DNA of 64,000 nucleotides from Acidocella aromatica (lineage in GTDB: Bacteria; Pseudomonadota; Alphaproteobacteria; Acetobacterales; Acetobacteraceae): contig NZ_JACHFJ010000003.1 of the NCBI RefSeq assembly GCF_014201825.1, forward strand, positions 248,001 through 312,000, written 5' to 3'. Shown here one piece after another: positions 27,687 through 37,218 of this stretch (position 1 is the first letter of the stretch; every line of letters starts with the position of its first letter). Below the pieces are notes generated by a model. The model made no database searches. It saw nothing but the letters and a program-made list of their open reading frames with translations, and was not told where the DNA came from. The position numbers and the translations under genes were made by a program.

Positions 27687-28982
27687 ATGTTCCGTTTTAT
27701 AACCCCGCGCAACCGGCGCGTCCTGCTCAGTGGCGCGGCTGGCGTGCTGCAGCGTATGGCGCAGCTGGCGGCGAGCTTGATCATTCTGCCGCTGGCGCTG
27801 CATTGCCTGGGCGTGGCCGGGTTCGGCGTATGGGGGGCGGCGACCTCGCTGAGCTGGGCGGGGGGGATGCTCGATCTTGGTCTCGGCGGTGCGCTGGTGA
27901 CGTTGCTGCCTGCCGCAAGGCACCGCGGCGAGGATCCGCGCGATTACGTGACGGCCTGTTTGTGTGTGGCGGTGGCGTTCGGTTTGCTGCTGCTGTTGGG
28001 TGGTGGGGCCTTGGCGTTGGTTTGTCCGCGCCTGACGCCCTCGCCGCCCTTTTTAGTGGCGGGGCTGTGTTTGGCTCTGAATATCCCGCTGGGGCTAGCC
28101 TCCTCGCTATGGTTTGGACTGCAGAAAGGTCATGTCTCCGGGCTGTGGGACATGGCGCAGACAGCCCTGATGCTGGGCTTTGTCATGGTTGGAGCTTGGG
28201 CGGGGGCTGGGGTAACGGTGCTGACGCTGGGTGTGTTCGGCGCTGGAGTTGTGGCTAATGCCGGGAGCTTGACCCATGTGCTGCTCACCCAGCCTAGCTT
28301 GCGTCCCAGCCTGCGGCCGAAGCCTACAGTGCTTGCCCACGCTTTGCGGAGCGGAGGTTTTCTGGCTCTTATCACCATTGCTGGCGCTTGCGCCTACGTG
28401 TTCGATAATGTGCTGGCGCTGCACTGGCTTGGCCCAGTCGTGGCGGCGCAAATGGCGGTGGTGCTGCGTATGTGCATCACCGTGACCGGGTTGCTGGCGG
28501 TAGCGACGCAGGCGCTTTGGCCTGCTTTTGTCGAGGCCGTGGCGCTGAACGATCATCGCTGGGTGGGGCGCACGCTGTTGCGTGGCACGCTAACGGTGGT
28601 GGGGTTGGCCTGTGCCGGGTCGGGGCTGATCGTGCTCGCAGGCAATAAGCTGCTGGTGTTCTGGCTGCATCAGGATTTGCATTTGCCGTTGACACTGTTT
28701 CTCGCCATGGCGGGGTGGATTGTCGTTCTCATATTGCCGCGCGTGGCCGCGCTGCTGCTTAACGCTACCGTGCGATATAAAGGGCAGTTCATTGCCCAAG
28801 CCGTCGCCACGGCGCTGGCATTGGCGCTCAAACCTGCCCTCGCCGCCGCTTTTGGCGCCGCCGGGCTGCTGGCCGCAACGCCACTAACCGCCCTGTTCGT
28901 CCTCTGTCCCGCCTATGCTTGGCTCGCTTGGCGCCAGGTCGCGGCGCCCCGTTTCATGAAAGCCCAACCATGTCGTTCCTGA
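27687..28982 (+). CDS. Polysaccharide flippase (Wzx/MATE-like membrane protein)
   Basis: A 431-residue protein with about 12 hydrophobic helices resembles oligosaccharide flippases. The start (RMAQLAASLIILPLALHCLGVAGFGVW) matches the first helix of the PST/Wzx family (LGxxxFGxw). It probably moves undecaprenyl-linked repeat units across the inner membrane. It is the first gene of a ~10-kb glycan island, 72 bases after pdxJ, and its stop overlaps the next gene's start by 13 bases. Sequence conservation is low, so exact substrate cannot be stated. Confidence 0.75.
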   Translation: MFRFITPRNRRVLLSGAAGVLQRMAQLAASLIILPLALHCLGVAGFGVWGAATSLSWAGGMLDLGLGGALVTLLPAARHRGEDPRDYVTACLCVAVAFGLLLLLGGGALALVCPRLTPSPPFLVAGLCLALNIPLGLASSLWFGLQKGHVSGLWDMAQTALMLGFVMVGAWAGAGVTVLTLGVFGAGVVANAGSLTHVLLTQPSLRPSLRPKPTVLAHALRSGGFLALITIAGACAYVFDNVLALHWLGPVVAAQMAVVLRMCITVTGLLAVATQALWPAFVEAVALNDHRWVGRTLLRGTLTVVGLACAGSGLIVLAGNKLLVFWLHQDLHLPLTLFLAMAGWIVVLILPRVAALLLNATVRYKGQFIAQAVATALALALKPALAAAFGAAGLLAATPLTALFVLCPAYAWLAWRQVAAPRFMKAQPCRS

Positions 28983-29899
28983 GCGTCATCACCCCCTGTT
29001 ACAACGAGGAAGCCAATGTGGTGGAGCTGCATGCGCGGGTGGCGGCAGCCATGGCCACGCTGGCGGACTGCACCTACGAGCATATCTTCATCGACAATGC
29101 CTCCACCGACCGTACCGTGGCGCTGCTGAGGGAGATTGCCGCCAAGGATACGCGGGTGAAGGTCATCGTGAATGCGCGCAATTTCGGGCATATCCGCTCG
29201 CCGATGCACGCGCTGATGCAGGCCAAGGGAGAGGCGGTGATCAGCATCGTCGCCGATTTGCAGGACCCGCCGGAGATGATCCCCACCCTGGTGGAGAAAT
29301 GGCGCGAGGGGTTTGATACCGTGCTATGCATCAAGCGCTCCTCCGAGGAGACGCCGGCCATGTTCTTCCTGCGCCGGGCCTATTACGCGATGGTGGAGCG
29401 CATGGCCTCGATCGAGACGATCCAGAACTTCACCGGCTTTGGGCTGTACGACCGCAAGGTGGTGGAGGCGGTGCGCGGCTTTGACGATCCATACCCGTTC
29501 TTTCGCGGCATGATCGCCGAGATCGGCCTGAATATCTGCAAGCTCCCCTACGATCAGCCCGTGCGGCGGCGCGGCATCACCAAGAATAATTTCTACACGC
29601 TTTACGATATCGGGATGCTCGGCATCACCAACCTCTCCAAGGTGCCGCTGCGGCTGGTCACGGCGTTTGGGTTCCTCTGTGCCTGTATCTCTTTCATCTC
29701 CGGGCTGCTGTATTTGCTCTACAAGCTCATCTTTTGGTCGAGCTTCACCGTCGGCATGGCGCCGCTGGTTATCGGGCTGTTCTTCCTGGGCTCGGTGCAG
29801 CTGGTCTCACTTGGGATCATTGGTGAGTATGTAGGGGCGATCCACACCCAGGTGCAGAAGCGCCCCTATGTGATCGAGAAAGAACGCATAGGCTTCTAG
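28970..29899 (+). CDS. Family 2 glycosyltransferase with C-terminal membrane helices (DPM1/ArnC type)
   Basis: From ATG 28970 the protein has 309 residues. The GT2 catalytic domain shows SVITPCYNEEANV, FIDNASTDRT, VNARNFGHIRSPMHALMQAKGEAVI and the metal site VADLQDPPEMI. Two C-terminal helices (FGFLCACISFISGLLYLLYKLIF and APLVIGLFFLGSVQLVSLGIIGEYVG) identify it as a polyprenyl-phosphate sugar transferase like ArnC or GtrB. It would load a sugar on undecaprenyl phosphate for use by the next gene's product. It overlaps the flippase stop. Confidence 0.9.
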   Translation: MSFLSVITPCYNEEANVVELHARVAAAMATLADCTYEHIFIDNASTDRTVALLREIAAKDTRVKVIVNARNFGHIRSPMHALMQAKGEAVISIVADLQDPPEMIPTLVEKWREGFDTVLCIKRSSEETPAMFFLRRAYYAMVERMASIETIQNFTGFGLYDRKVVEAVRGFDDPYPFFRGMIAEIGLNICKLPYDQPVRRRGITKNNFYTLYDIGMLGITNLSKVPLRLVTAFGFLCACISFISGLLYLLYKLIFWSSFTVGMAPLVIGLFFLGSVQLVSLGIIGEYVGAIHTQVQKRPYVIEKERIGF

Positions 29900-29903
29900 C
29901 GCC

Positions 29904-31103
29904 ATGGCGTATCGCTACCGGATCAGCGCCATTGGGCTGGCGGCACTGGCGGTGTTCGCCGCGCTGCATGCGCTTGCTCTGCGGTTCTACGAGTTTTTTA
30001 CCCGCGTGCAGGACGGCGTGGCCAAGGCGCATCCGTTTGTGGACACGCTGGCGGTGCTGCAAGCCGGGGGCTGCTGGCGGGCTGGGGTGGATGTGTACCA
30101 TCCCAGCGCCTGCCTGGATGGCGGGGTGTTCAACTACTCGCCCGTGCTGCTGCGGATCGGGCTGCTGGGGCTCGGCCCGCATGACACTTTGGCGGTGGGG
30201 CTGCTGCTCTGCCTGGCGTTCCTCGCGGCGCTGGCGCTGCTGCCTGCGCCAGCGCGCGGCGGGGAGTTCCGGCTGCGTCTGGCTGCCAGCCTCTCGCCCG
30301 CCAGCTATTATGCGCTGGAGCAGGGCAATCTGGATGCCGGGCTGTTTGCCGCCGTTGCCTTGGCTGTTTGGCTGCTCTGGCGGGTGCCAAAGCTGAGGCT
30401 GGCCGCCTATGGAATCTTCGCCCTGGGCGCGGCGGCGAAGTTCTACCCCGTTTCCTGCTTTGTCTTGGCTTTGCGTGAGAAGCGCCGCGTGGTGCTGGCC
30501 CTGGCTGGTGCCGGGCTGGCGGGGCTGGCCTTCGTGGCGTGGCGCTACGGGCATGGCGTAGCGGCGGCGCTGGCGATCATCCCTTCCGGCACGCCGTTCC
30601 GCGCCAGCTTCGGGCGTATCGATTTGCCGCGCGGGTTGGCGATGCTGCATCTGCTGCATTTCCCGCCGGGGGCGGTCTCCTGGGCAATGGCGGCAGGCAT
30701 GCTGGGCGGCGGCTGGACGTTGCGTAAGGGCTGGGCGCGGGCGCTGGCGGCGCTGGACGAGGGGAGGCGGCTTTATCTCGTCACAGGCGCGGTGGTCACG
30801 CTGTTCTGCTTCTTGGCGGCGCAGAATATCGAGTACCGCGCGGTGTATCTGCTGCTCACCTTGCCGGGATTGTGGCTGCTGGGGCGGCGCCGGTTGCTGG
30901 CGACGATCCTGCTGTTGCTTTGGGAGGCTGTGCCCCGGGCCCTTATCTCGGGGCTGGTGCAGCCTTATCTCCCAGCGGGGCCGGCGGTCTGGTTCTGGCT
31001 GCTGCGGGAGGGGCTTTGGTGGTGGGTGGCGTTGGAATTCACGGCTTTGTCATTTGCCTTCGTTGCCCGTCAGGCACCACGCTTGTTCCGCGTCAAAAAT
31101 TGA
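29904..31103 (+). CDS. DUF2029/GT87-like integral-membrane glycosyltransferase
   Basis: A 399-residue protein with about nine hydrophobic helices. The pattern FNYSPVLLRIGLLGL, LSPASYYALEQGNLDAGLFA and GAAAKFYPVSCFVLAL (K-x-YP) is that of the GT87/DUF2029 polyprenol-phosphate-sugar dependent transferases of the GT-C fold. It would use the lipid-linked sugar made by the preceding GT2 enzyme, acting on the periplasmic side. It lies 4 bases after the GT2 stop. A polymerase (Wzy-like) role is a less likely alternative. Confidence 0.75.
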   Translation: MAYRYRISAIGLAALAVFAALHALALRFYEFFTRVQDGVAKAHPFVDTLAVLQAGGCWRAGVDVYHPSACLDGGVFNYSPVLLRIGLLGLGPHDTLAVGLLLCLAFLAALALLPAPARGGEFRLRLAASLSPASYYALEQGNLDAGLFAAVALAVWLLWRVPKLRLAAYGIFALGAAAKFYPVSCFVLALREKRRVVLALAGAGLAGLAFVAWRYGHGVAAALAIIPSGTPFRASFGRIDLPRGLAMLHLLHFPPGAVSWAMAAGMLGGGWTLRKGWARALAALDEGRRLYLVTGAVVTLFCFLAAQNIEYRAVYLLLTLPGLWLLGRRRLLATILLLLWEAVPRALISGLVQPYLPAGPAVWFWLLREGLWWWVALEFTALSFAFVARQAPRLFRVKN

Positions 31104-31126
31104 CGGTTTGGCCTGAATCCCATAAA

Positions 31127-31140
31127 TAAACAATTGTTTA
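31127..31140. repeat. AT-rich 14-bp palindrome before the NeuB-like gene
   Basis: TAAACAATTGTTTA is a perfect palindrome 22 bases upstream of the ATG at 31162, in a region otherwise GC-rich. It could be an operator or part of a promoter. A second short inverted repeat, CGTCAA-AAA-TTGACG (31091-31105), overlaps the end of the preceding gene. Confidence 0.4.
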
Positions 31141-31161
31141 AGCCCCCGGGGAATCTGAAAA

Positions 31162-32286
31162 ATGCGTGCTTCGATTTTCGACAATCTCTTTGTGCTGGAG
31201 ATGGCGAATAATCACTGGGGCGATGTGAATCGTGGCCTGAAGATTATCGCGGATTACGCCAAGGTGGTGCGCTACAACAATGTGCGCGCCGCGATGAAGT
31301 TTCAGTTCCGTGACGTTGACAGCTTCATCCACAAGGATTTCAGGAGCCGCACCGATATCCGCTATATCAAGAAGACGCTGGATACGCAGCTCTCCTGGGC
31401 GGATTACCAGAAAATGGTCAGCGCCGTGCGCAATTCGAGCATGATTTCGATGGCGACGCCGTTTGATGAGGCGTCAGTTGATAAATGCGTGGAGCTTGGC
31501 ATCCAGATCATCAAGATCGCCAGTTCCGACATCAAGGATTGGTTCCTGATCGAGAAGATCGCCACCACCAAGAAGCCGGTTATCATCTCCACCGGCGGTT
31601 CGTCCCTTCGTGATCTTGATGATCTGGTCTCGTTCTTTGCCAAGCGGAACATCCCGCTGGCGATCAATCATTGCGTGTCGATCTATCCGTCCGAGGATCA
31701 CGAATTGGAGATGAACCAGATTGACTTCCTCAAGGCGCGTTACCCGGATAACGTGGTCGGCTTCTCCTCGCATGAATATCACGATTGGCATAATTCCATG
31801 CTGGTTGCATATGCGAAGGGCGCGCGGACCTTCGAGCGGCATATCGATATCGATGCCGATGGTATTCCCGTCTCGCCCTATTGCTCGCTGCCGGAGCAGG
31901 TTGATACGTGGTTCAAGGCCTTCCACAAGGCCGAGGAACTGTGCGGCGGGTCTGCCGCCACCAAGCGCGTGCCGCCGGAGAAGGAAGTGCGCTATCTCGA
32001 CGGGTTGGTGCGCGGTGTGTACGCCAAGCGCGATCTGCCCGCCGGGCATATCCTCTCCGATGACGATGTCTATCTCGCCATTCCACTGCAGAAGGGGCAG
32101 ATCTCGTGCCGTGAGATGATGAAGGGCGAGGTACTGATCGGCGCGGTAACGAAAGATGCTGCATTGAACTTCAAGAATATCGACAGTCCCTATGGTGCCA
32201 ATTCCACGCTGGCGAAGATGATCGAGCAGCGCGGTATCGACCCGCAGCCCGAGGCGGCGGCGAATAACGTCACGCGGCTGGGCTGA
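31162..32286 (+). CDS. NeuB/SpsE-family PEP-dependent sugar acid synthase with SAF domain
   Basis: The 374-residue protein has a NeuB-type TIM barrel (LEMANNHWGDVNRGLKI, AMKFQFRDVDSF, MATPFDEASVDKCVELGIQIIKIASSDI, VIISTGGSS, GFSSHEYHDW, FERHIDID) and a C-terminal SAF/antifreeze-like domain from about residue 285 (RGVYAKRDLPAGHILSDDDV). Relatives condense phosphoenolpyruvate with an aldose to make nonulosonates (sialic, legionaminic, pseudaminic acids). None of the usual partner genes (UDP-GlcNAc epimerase, aminotransferase, CMP-transferase) is in the window, so the acceptor is unknown. Its codon usage is visibly more AT-rich than flanking core genes. Confidence 0.88.
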   Translation: MRASIFDNLFVLEMANNHWGDVNRGLKIIADYAKVVRYNNVRAAMKFQFRDVDSFIHKDFRSRTDIRYIKKTLDTQLSWADYQKMVSAVRNSSMISMATPFDEASVDKCVELGIQIIKIASSDIKDWFLIEKIATTKKPVIISTGGSSLRDLDDLVSFFAKRNIPLAINHCVSIYPSEDHELEMNQIDFLKARYPDNVVGFSSHEYHDWHNSMLVAYAKGARTFERHIDIDADGIPVSPYCSLPEQVDTWFKAFHKAEELCGGSAATKRVPPEKEVRYLDGLVRGVYAKRDLPAGHILSDDDVYLAIPLQKGQISCREMMKGEVLIGAVTKDAALNFKNIDSPYGANSTLAKMIEQRGIDPQPEAAANNVTRLG

Positions 32287-32290
32287 AGCC

Positions 32291-34069
32291 TTGCGCGTTG
32301 CGGATTACATTGCCGCGCTGGTGGCGGCGCATGGCGTAAAACATTTCTTCACCGTGACGGGCGGCGGGGCGATGCATCTCAACGATGCGTTCTCCCGCAA
32401 CAAGGATCTGCACGGCGTGTGCCTGCACCACGAGCAAGCCTGCGCGATGGCGGCGGAGGCGTATTGCCGCCTCTCGGGGCGCTTGGCGCTGCTGAATGTC
32501 ACCACCGGGCCGGGCGGCATCAACGCGCTCAATGGCGTGCACGGGGCGTGGACGGATTCGATCGGCATGCTCGTCATCTCCGGGCAGGTGAAGCAGGAGA
32601 CGATGGCGACGAGCTACGATCTGCCGTTGCGCCAGCTTGGCGACCAGGAGGCGGATATCGTCGCCATGGTCAAGGGCATCACCAAATACGCCGTGGTGTT
32701 GCGCAAGAAGGAAGACGTCCGATACGTCGTTGAGAAGGCGCTGCATCTCGCGCAAACGGGCCGTCCGGGGCCGGTGTGGATCGATGTGCCGATGGATATC
32801 CAGGGCGCGCAGATCGACCCGGATATGCTGCACGGTTTTACGCCTGAACCGGAAGCGGCGGTGCCGGATGTGAGCGAAGTCACGGCGATCCTGCGCAACG
32901 CCAAGCGCCCGGTGATCATGCCGGGAACCGGCGTGCGCATCTCAGGCGCGTACGCGGATTTCCTGAAGCTGGTCGAGCGCACGGGATTTCCTGTTGCCAC
33001 CGCATTCAATGCGCATGATGTGCTGCCGGATGATCATCCGGCTTATGTCGGTCGTCCGGGCACGGTGGGTGATCGCGCCGGGAATTTCGCCGTGCAGAAT
33101 GCGGATGTCGTACTGATCCTCGGCTGCCGGCTGAACATCAGGCAGATTTCCTATAACTGGGAAAACTTCGCGCCGAATGCGGTCAAGATCATGGTCGATA
33201 TCGACCCGGCGGAACTGGCCAAGCCGACGTTGAAGATCGAGAAGCCAGTTCTGGCGGATTTGAAAACGTTCATCCCGGCGCTGGTGCGCGAACTGGGCAA
33301 TTTCACGCCCAGTGAAACGCAGCGTGGCTATCTCGCTTGGTGCCAGAAGCGCCGCAGCCGCTACCCCGTGGTGCAGCCGGAATACATTGATGATTCGCGC
33401 GGCATCAACCCGTACATTTTTGCGGACCGGTTGTTTGATGAGGCGGGTGAGACGGATGTTGTCGTCACCGCCAATGCCACGGCCTGTGTCACTACCTTCC
33501 AAGCGGCGAAACTAAAAGCCGGGCAGAGGATGTTTTCCAATTCCGGCTCGGCCTCGATGGGTTATGACCTGCCAGCGGCCATTGGCGCGGCTTATGCGGC
33601 ACCGGAGCGGCGGATCATCTGTCTCTCTGGCGATGGCAGCTTCATGATGAATATGCAGGAGCTGCAAAGCATCGTGGCGCAGAAGCTCAATATCAAGATC
33701 TTCTTGCTGAACAATGCGGGGTATTCCTCGATCAAGCAGACGCAGAGCGCGTTCTTCCCGGACAATATGTTCGGCTGCGATGAAAGTAATGGCGTGACCT
33801 TCCCGGATTTCTGCGCCGTTGCCGCCGCATTCCGCCTGCCGGTGCATCGTGTTTCTACACATGCGGAGCTGCCTGCGGTGTTGGCTGAGGTGCTGGCGGC
33901 ACCCGGGCCGCAATTCTGCGAAATCATGCTGGACCCGGCTCAGACTTTTGCGCCCAAGCTGTCCTCGCGCAAGTTGGAGGATGGGCGGATGGTGTCCTCT
34001 CCGCTGCATGACATGGCGCCATTTCTCTCACGTGAGGAGCTGGCGGAAAACATGTGGAGCGAGGCATGA
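32291..34069 (+). CDS. Thiamine-diphosphate-dependent enzyme, acetolactate-synthase fold (YerE-like candidate)
   Basis: The 592-residue protein has all three ThDP-enzyme domains. The N-terminal pyrimidine domain holds the activating glutamate in LHHEQACAMAAEAYCRLSG; the central domain has RPVIMPGTGVRISGA; the C-terminal domain has the ThDP motif LSGDGSFMMNMQELQSIV ending in LLNNAGY. It starts with TTG 4 bases after the neuB-like stop. Biosynthetic acetolactate synthase is unlikely because no small subunit is adjacent. Its place directly before rfbF-rfbG-rfbH suggests a YerE-like role: adding an acetyl unit from pyruvate to C-4 of a CDP-4-keto-3,6-dideoxy sugar. Confidence 0.85.
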   Translation: MRVADYIAALVAAHGVKHFFTVTGGGAMHLNDAFSRNKDLHGVCLHHEQACAMAAEAYCRLSGRLALLNVTTGPGGINALNGVHGAWTDSIGMLVISGQVKQETMATSYDLPLRQLGDQEADIVAMVKGITKYAVVLRKKEDVRYVVEKALHLAQTGRPGPVWIDVPMDIQGAQIDPDMLHGFTPEPEAAVPDVSEVTAILRNAKRPVIMPGTGVRISGAYADFLKLVERTGFPVATAFNAHDVLPDDHPAYVGRPGTVGDRAGNFAVQNADVVLILGCRLNIRQISYNWENFAPNAVKIMVDIDPAELAKPTLKIEKPVLADLKTFIPALVRELGNFTPSETQRGYLAWCQKRRSRYPVVQPEYIDDSRGINPYIFADRLFDEAGETDVVVTANATACVTTFQAAKLKAGQRMFSNSGSASMGYDLPAAIGAAYAAPERRIICLSGDGSFMMNMQELQSIVAQKLNIKIFLLNNAGYSSIKQTQSAFFPDNMFGCDESNGVTFPDFCAVAAAFRLPVHRVSTHAELPAVLAEVLAAPGPQFCEIMLDPAQTFAPKLSSRKLEDGRMVSSPLHDMAPFLSREELAENMWSEA

Positions 34070-34860
34070 TCGACAGCTCGCGCGGGATCAAGGCGGTTAT
34101 CCTCGCGGGTGGGCGCGGCTCGCGTCTCTCGGAGGAGACCGATACCAAGCCGAAGCCGATGGTCGAGATCGGCGGGCGGCCGATCTTGTGGCATATCATG
34201 AAGATCTATGCCGAGCATGGCATTTCGGACTTCATCATCTGCCTGGGTTACAAGGGCGAGAAGATCAAAGATTATTTCTACAACTATAATCTCTATTCGT
34301 CCGACATTACTGTTGATTTGCGTTCCGGCGCCACCATCCATCAGAGCCAGGCCGAGGATTGGCGGGTGACGCTGGTGGAGACCGGGCTAGAGACGCAGAC
34401 CGGTGGACGGTTGCGGAAGATTCGGAAATATTTGGGTCAGGACGAGGTCTTTTGTATGACCTACGGCGATGCCGTGGCGGATATCGATATCACTGACGAG
34501 ATCGCCTTCCACCGTGCGCATGGCAAGCTGGCCACCGTGGCGGCGGTGCGGCCGTTGGCGCGGTTCGGTGCGCTGCATATCGATGGCGATGCCGTGGATC
34601 GGTTCGAGGAAAAACCCGCTGAGGAATCCGGCTTGATCAGCGGTGGGTTTTTTGTGCTTAACCCAAAGGCCCTGGACCTGATCGATGGCGATGCAACGCT
34701 GTGGGAAAAAGCGCCGATGGAGCGGCTGGCTGCTGCGGGGCAGTTGCAGGCTTATCGCCATAACGGCTTCTGGCAGCCCATGGATACGCTGCGAGACCGG
34801 ATGGCACTCGAACACCTTTGCGAAGCTGGGCAAGGACCCTGGATGACATGGCAAGTCTGA
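34066..34860 (+). CDS. rfbF: Glucose-1-phosphate cytidylyltransferase
   Basis: RfbF makes CDP-glucose from CTP and glucose-1-phosphate. The 264-residue protein shows the nucleotidyltransferase motif AVILAGGRGSRLSEETDTKPKPMVEIGGRPILWHIM, then FIICLGYKGEKIKDYF, typical of RfbF, the metal aspartate region CMTYGDAVADI, RFGALHIDG and the C-terminal NGFWQPMDTLRDR. ATG 34066 overlaps the previous stop (ATGA) and is preceded by GGAGCGAGG. It starts the CDP-deoxyhexose module. Confidence 0.95.
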   Translation: MIDSSRGIKAVILAGGRGSRLSEETDTKPKPMVEIGGRPILWHIMKIYAEHGISDFIICLGYKGEKIKDYFYNYNLYSSDITVDLRSGATIHQSQAEDWRVTLVETGLETQTGGRLRKIRKYLGQDEVFCMTYGDAVADIDITDEIAFHRAHGKLATVAAVRPLARFGALHIDGDAVDRFEEKPAEESGLISGGFFVLNPKALDLIDGDATLWEKAPMERLAAAGQLQAYRHNGFWQPMDTLRDRMALEHLCEAGQGPWMTWQV

Positions 34861-35909
34861 CGCATGCGGTTCCACGTTCGCAGTTCTGGGTGAACAAACG
34901 CGTTTTCATTACGGGACATACGGGGTTCAAAGGTGGTTGGCTAACGCTGTGGCTTTCGCAACTCGGGGCGGTGCTGCGCGGTTACGCGCTGCCCCCTGAT
35001 ACGCAGCCGAACATCTTTACCAGTTGCGGTGTTGAGTGGCTGATCGAGCATCAGCTCGGCGATGTCCGCGATGGTGAAACGCTGACGGCGGCGATGCAGG
35101 AGTTCAAACCGGATATCGTGCTGCATCTGGCGGCGCAGCCTCTGGTGCGTGCCTCCTACGCGCGCCCGATGGAAACCTACGCCACCAACATCATGGGCAC
35201 GGCGAATGTGCTGGATGCGGCCCGCCAGACGCCGAGCGTGCAGGTGGCGGTGATTGTGACCAGCGACAAGGTGTACGCCGAGAACGCCGAGGCGCATGAG
35301 GAAACATCGAGGCTGGGCGGGCATGATCCGTATAGCGCCTCGAAGGCCTGTGCCGAGCTGGTGGCTGCGTCCTTCCCATTGCCGGAGGGGTTGAAGCTGG
35401 CGACGGTGCGGGCGGGTAATGTGATTGGCGGGGGCGATTGGGCGCAGGACCGTCTGCTGCCGGATTTCTTCAAGACCATCATGGCGGGTGAGTTCCTGAC
35501 TATCCGCAACCCGCGGGCCATTCGGCCATGGCAGCATGTGCTGGAGCCGCTCTGCGGTTATCTGCTAGCCGCAGAGCATATGTGGACGAATGATGAGCAG
35601 CGCAACACGTGGAATTTCGGCCCGTCGCAGAGCAGTACTGTGACCGTGCAGACAATCGCCGGTAAGCTCTGCGCGCTGTGGGGGCAGGGGGCGTTTTTTA
35701 CCGTGATGCCCGACGAAAACCCGGTGCATGAGGCGCCGGTGCTGCGCCTGAACGCGAAGAAGGCGTGGCAGGATCTCGCCTGGCGGCCGGGGATGACGCT
35801 GGACGAGGCGCTCGCCGCCACGGTGGCGTGGTACCGCGCTTTTCAGGCCGGTGAGTCGATGCGCGATTTTACTCTCTCCCAGATTAAGGCATTCGGCCAA
35901 TATGAGTGA
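34848..35909 (+). CDS. rfbG: CDP-glucose 4,6-dehydratase
   Basis: This 353-residue extended SDR converts CDP-glucose to CDP-4-keto-6-deoxyglucose. The NAD site is [18 protein letters not shown]. The catalytic segment [11 protein letters not shown] plus [15 protein letters not shown] contains the YxxxK pair, and [19 protein letters not shown] and [15 protein letters not shown] are diagnostic for RfbG. It begins inside rfbF and ends inside rfbH, indicating translational coupling. Confidence 0.95.
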   Translation: MASLTHAVPRSQFWVNKRVFITGHTGFKGGWLTLWLSQLGAVLRGYALPPDTQPNIFTSCGVEWLIEHQLGDVRDGETLTAAMQEFKPDIVLHLAAQPLVRASYARPMETYATNIMGTANVLDAARQTPSVQVAVIVTSDKVYAENAEAHEETSRLGGHDPYSASKACAELVAASFPLPEGLKLATVRAGNVIGGGDWAQDRLLPDFFKTIMAGEFLTIRNPRAIRPWQHVLEPLCGYLLAAEHMWTNDEQRNTWNFGPSQSSTVTVQTIAGKLCALWGQGAFFTVMPDENPVHEAPVLRLNAKKAWQDLAWRPGMTLDEALAATVAWYRAFQAGESMRDFTLSQIKAFGQYE

Positions 35910-37218
35910 AGCAGAGGCGCTGCGGCGCCAGATTTTGGAGCTGTCCGCACGCTACGCGGAGCTCGCGCACGCTCCCAAGCCATTCGTGGCTGGAGAGTCT
36001 GCCGTGGCGGTTTCGGGCAAGGTGTATGGCGCGCCGGAATTGGTGAATCTTGTGGATTCCTCGCTGGATTTCTGGCTTACCACCGGCCGCTTCAACGACG
36101 AGTTCGAAGCCAAGCTCGCCAAGGCGGCAAAGAGCCGTTACGCGTTGACAGTGAATTCCGGGTCTTCAGCCAATCTGCTGGCGGTGACGGCGCTGACCAG
36201 CCCAAGCCTGGGGGTGGCTGCGCTGAAGCCGGGTGATGAAGTCATCACCTGCGCCACCGGCTTCCCGACCACGGTGAACCCGGTGCTGCAGAACGGGCTG
36301 GTGCCAGTGTTCGTCGATGTTTCGCTGCCTACCTATAATATCGACGTCGCGGCGATCGAGGCGGCGATCACGCCGCGCACTCGCGCCATCGTGCTCGCGC
36401 ATACGCTGGGGAATCCGTTTGATCTTGGCGCGATCACCGCGATTGCGAAGAAGCATGATCTGCGCCTGATCGAGGATTGCTGCGACGCGCTGGGCGCGAA
36501 ATATGACGGCGAGGCCGTGGGCAGTTTTGGCGAGATCGGCACGCTGAGTTTCTATCCGGCGCATCACATCACCACCGGTGAGGGCGGGGCGGTTTTCACT
36601 AAGTCAAGCCAGTTCAAGCGGATTCTTGAGTCGTTGCGTGATTGGGGGCGTGATTGCTGGTGCCCGCCGGGGCATGACAACACCTGCAAGCAGCGCTTCT
36701 CCTGGCAGCTTGGTGGGCTGCCGGTGGGGTATGACCACAAATATATCTACTCGCATCTCGGTTATAATCTGAAGATGACCGACATGCAGGCGGCGGTGGG
36801 CGTGAAGCAGCTGGACCGGCTGGATGAGTTCGTCGCCGCGCGCAATGCCAATTACGCTTATCTGCGCGCCGGGCTGAAGCGGTTCGAGGAGTTCCTCATC
36901 TTGCCTGAGGCGATGCCGAATGCGGAGCCTTCCTGGTTCGGCCTGCCGCTCACCATCCGGCCCGGCACGCCTTATACGCGCGATCTGCTGGTGAACCATC
37001 TCAACCGTGCGCGCATCGGCACACGCTATCTGTTCGGCGGCAATCTCATCCACCAGCCTTACATGAAGGGGCAGAATTACCGCGTGGCCGGGCCGACGCC
37101 CAATGCCGATCTGGTGATGAACGCGACTTTCTGGATCGGCGTATTCCCCGGGCTGGAGCAGCCGCATCTCGACTACGTGCTGGCGAGCTTTGACGAATTC
37201 TTCCGCCTGTATGCTTGA
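35902..37218 (+). CDS. rfbH: RfbH, CDP-4-keto-6-deoxy-D-glucose 3-dehydrase (PMP and [2Fe-2S] enzyme)
   Basis: A 438-residue aminotransferase-fold enzyme that removes the C-3 hydroxyl to form 3,6-dideoxyhexoses. The usual PLP lysine is replaced by histidine in [15 protein letters not shown], the hallmark of this PMP-dependent dehydrase. Iron-sulfur ligands fit the known C-x57-C-x-C-x7-C pattern: the second Cys of EDCCD, 57 residues, then DCWC and DNTC. It works with a flavin/iron-sulfur reductase (E3, DdhD/AscD), which is not in the window. It overlaps rfbG and the following SDR gene. Confidence 0.96.
   Translation: MSEAEALRRQILELSARYAELAHAPKPFVAGESAVAVSGKVYGAPELVNLVDSSLDFWLTTGRFNDEFEAKLAKAAKSRYALTVNSGSSANLLAVTALTSPSLGVAALKPGDEVITCATGFPTTVNPVLQNGLVPVFVDVSLPTYNIDVAAIEAAITPRTRAIVLAHTLGNPFDLGAITAIAKKHDLRLIEDCCDALGAKYDGEAVGSFGEIGTLSFYPAHHITTGEGGAVFTKSSQFKRILESLRDWGRDCWCPPGHDNTCKQRFSWQLGGLPVGYDHKYIYSHLGYNLKMTDMQAAVGVKQLDRLDEFVAARNANYAYLRAGLKRFEEFLILPEAMPNAEPSWFGLPLTIRPGTPYTRDLLVNHLNRARIGTRYLFGGNLIHQPYMKGQNYRVAGPTPNADLVMNATFWIGVFPGLEQPHLDYVLASFDEFFRLYA

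Noticed and set aside
32291-34069. Calling the ThDP enzyme acetolactate synthase IlvB
   Set aside because: No IlvN small subunit or ilvC is adjacent, and the gene is embedded in a CDP-sugar operon; a sugar-modifying role is more likely.
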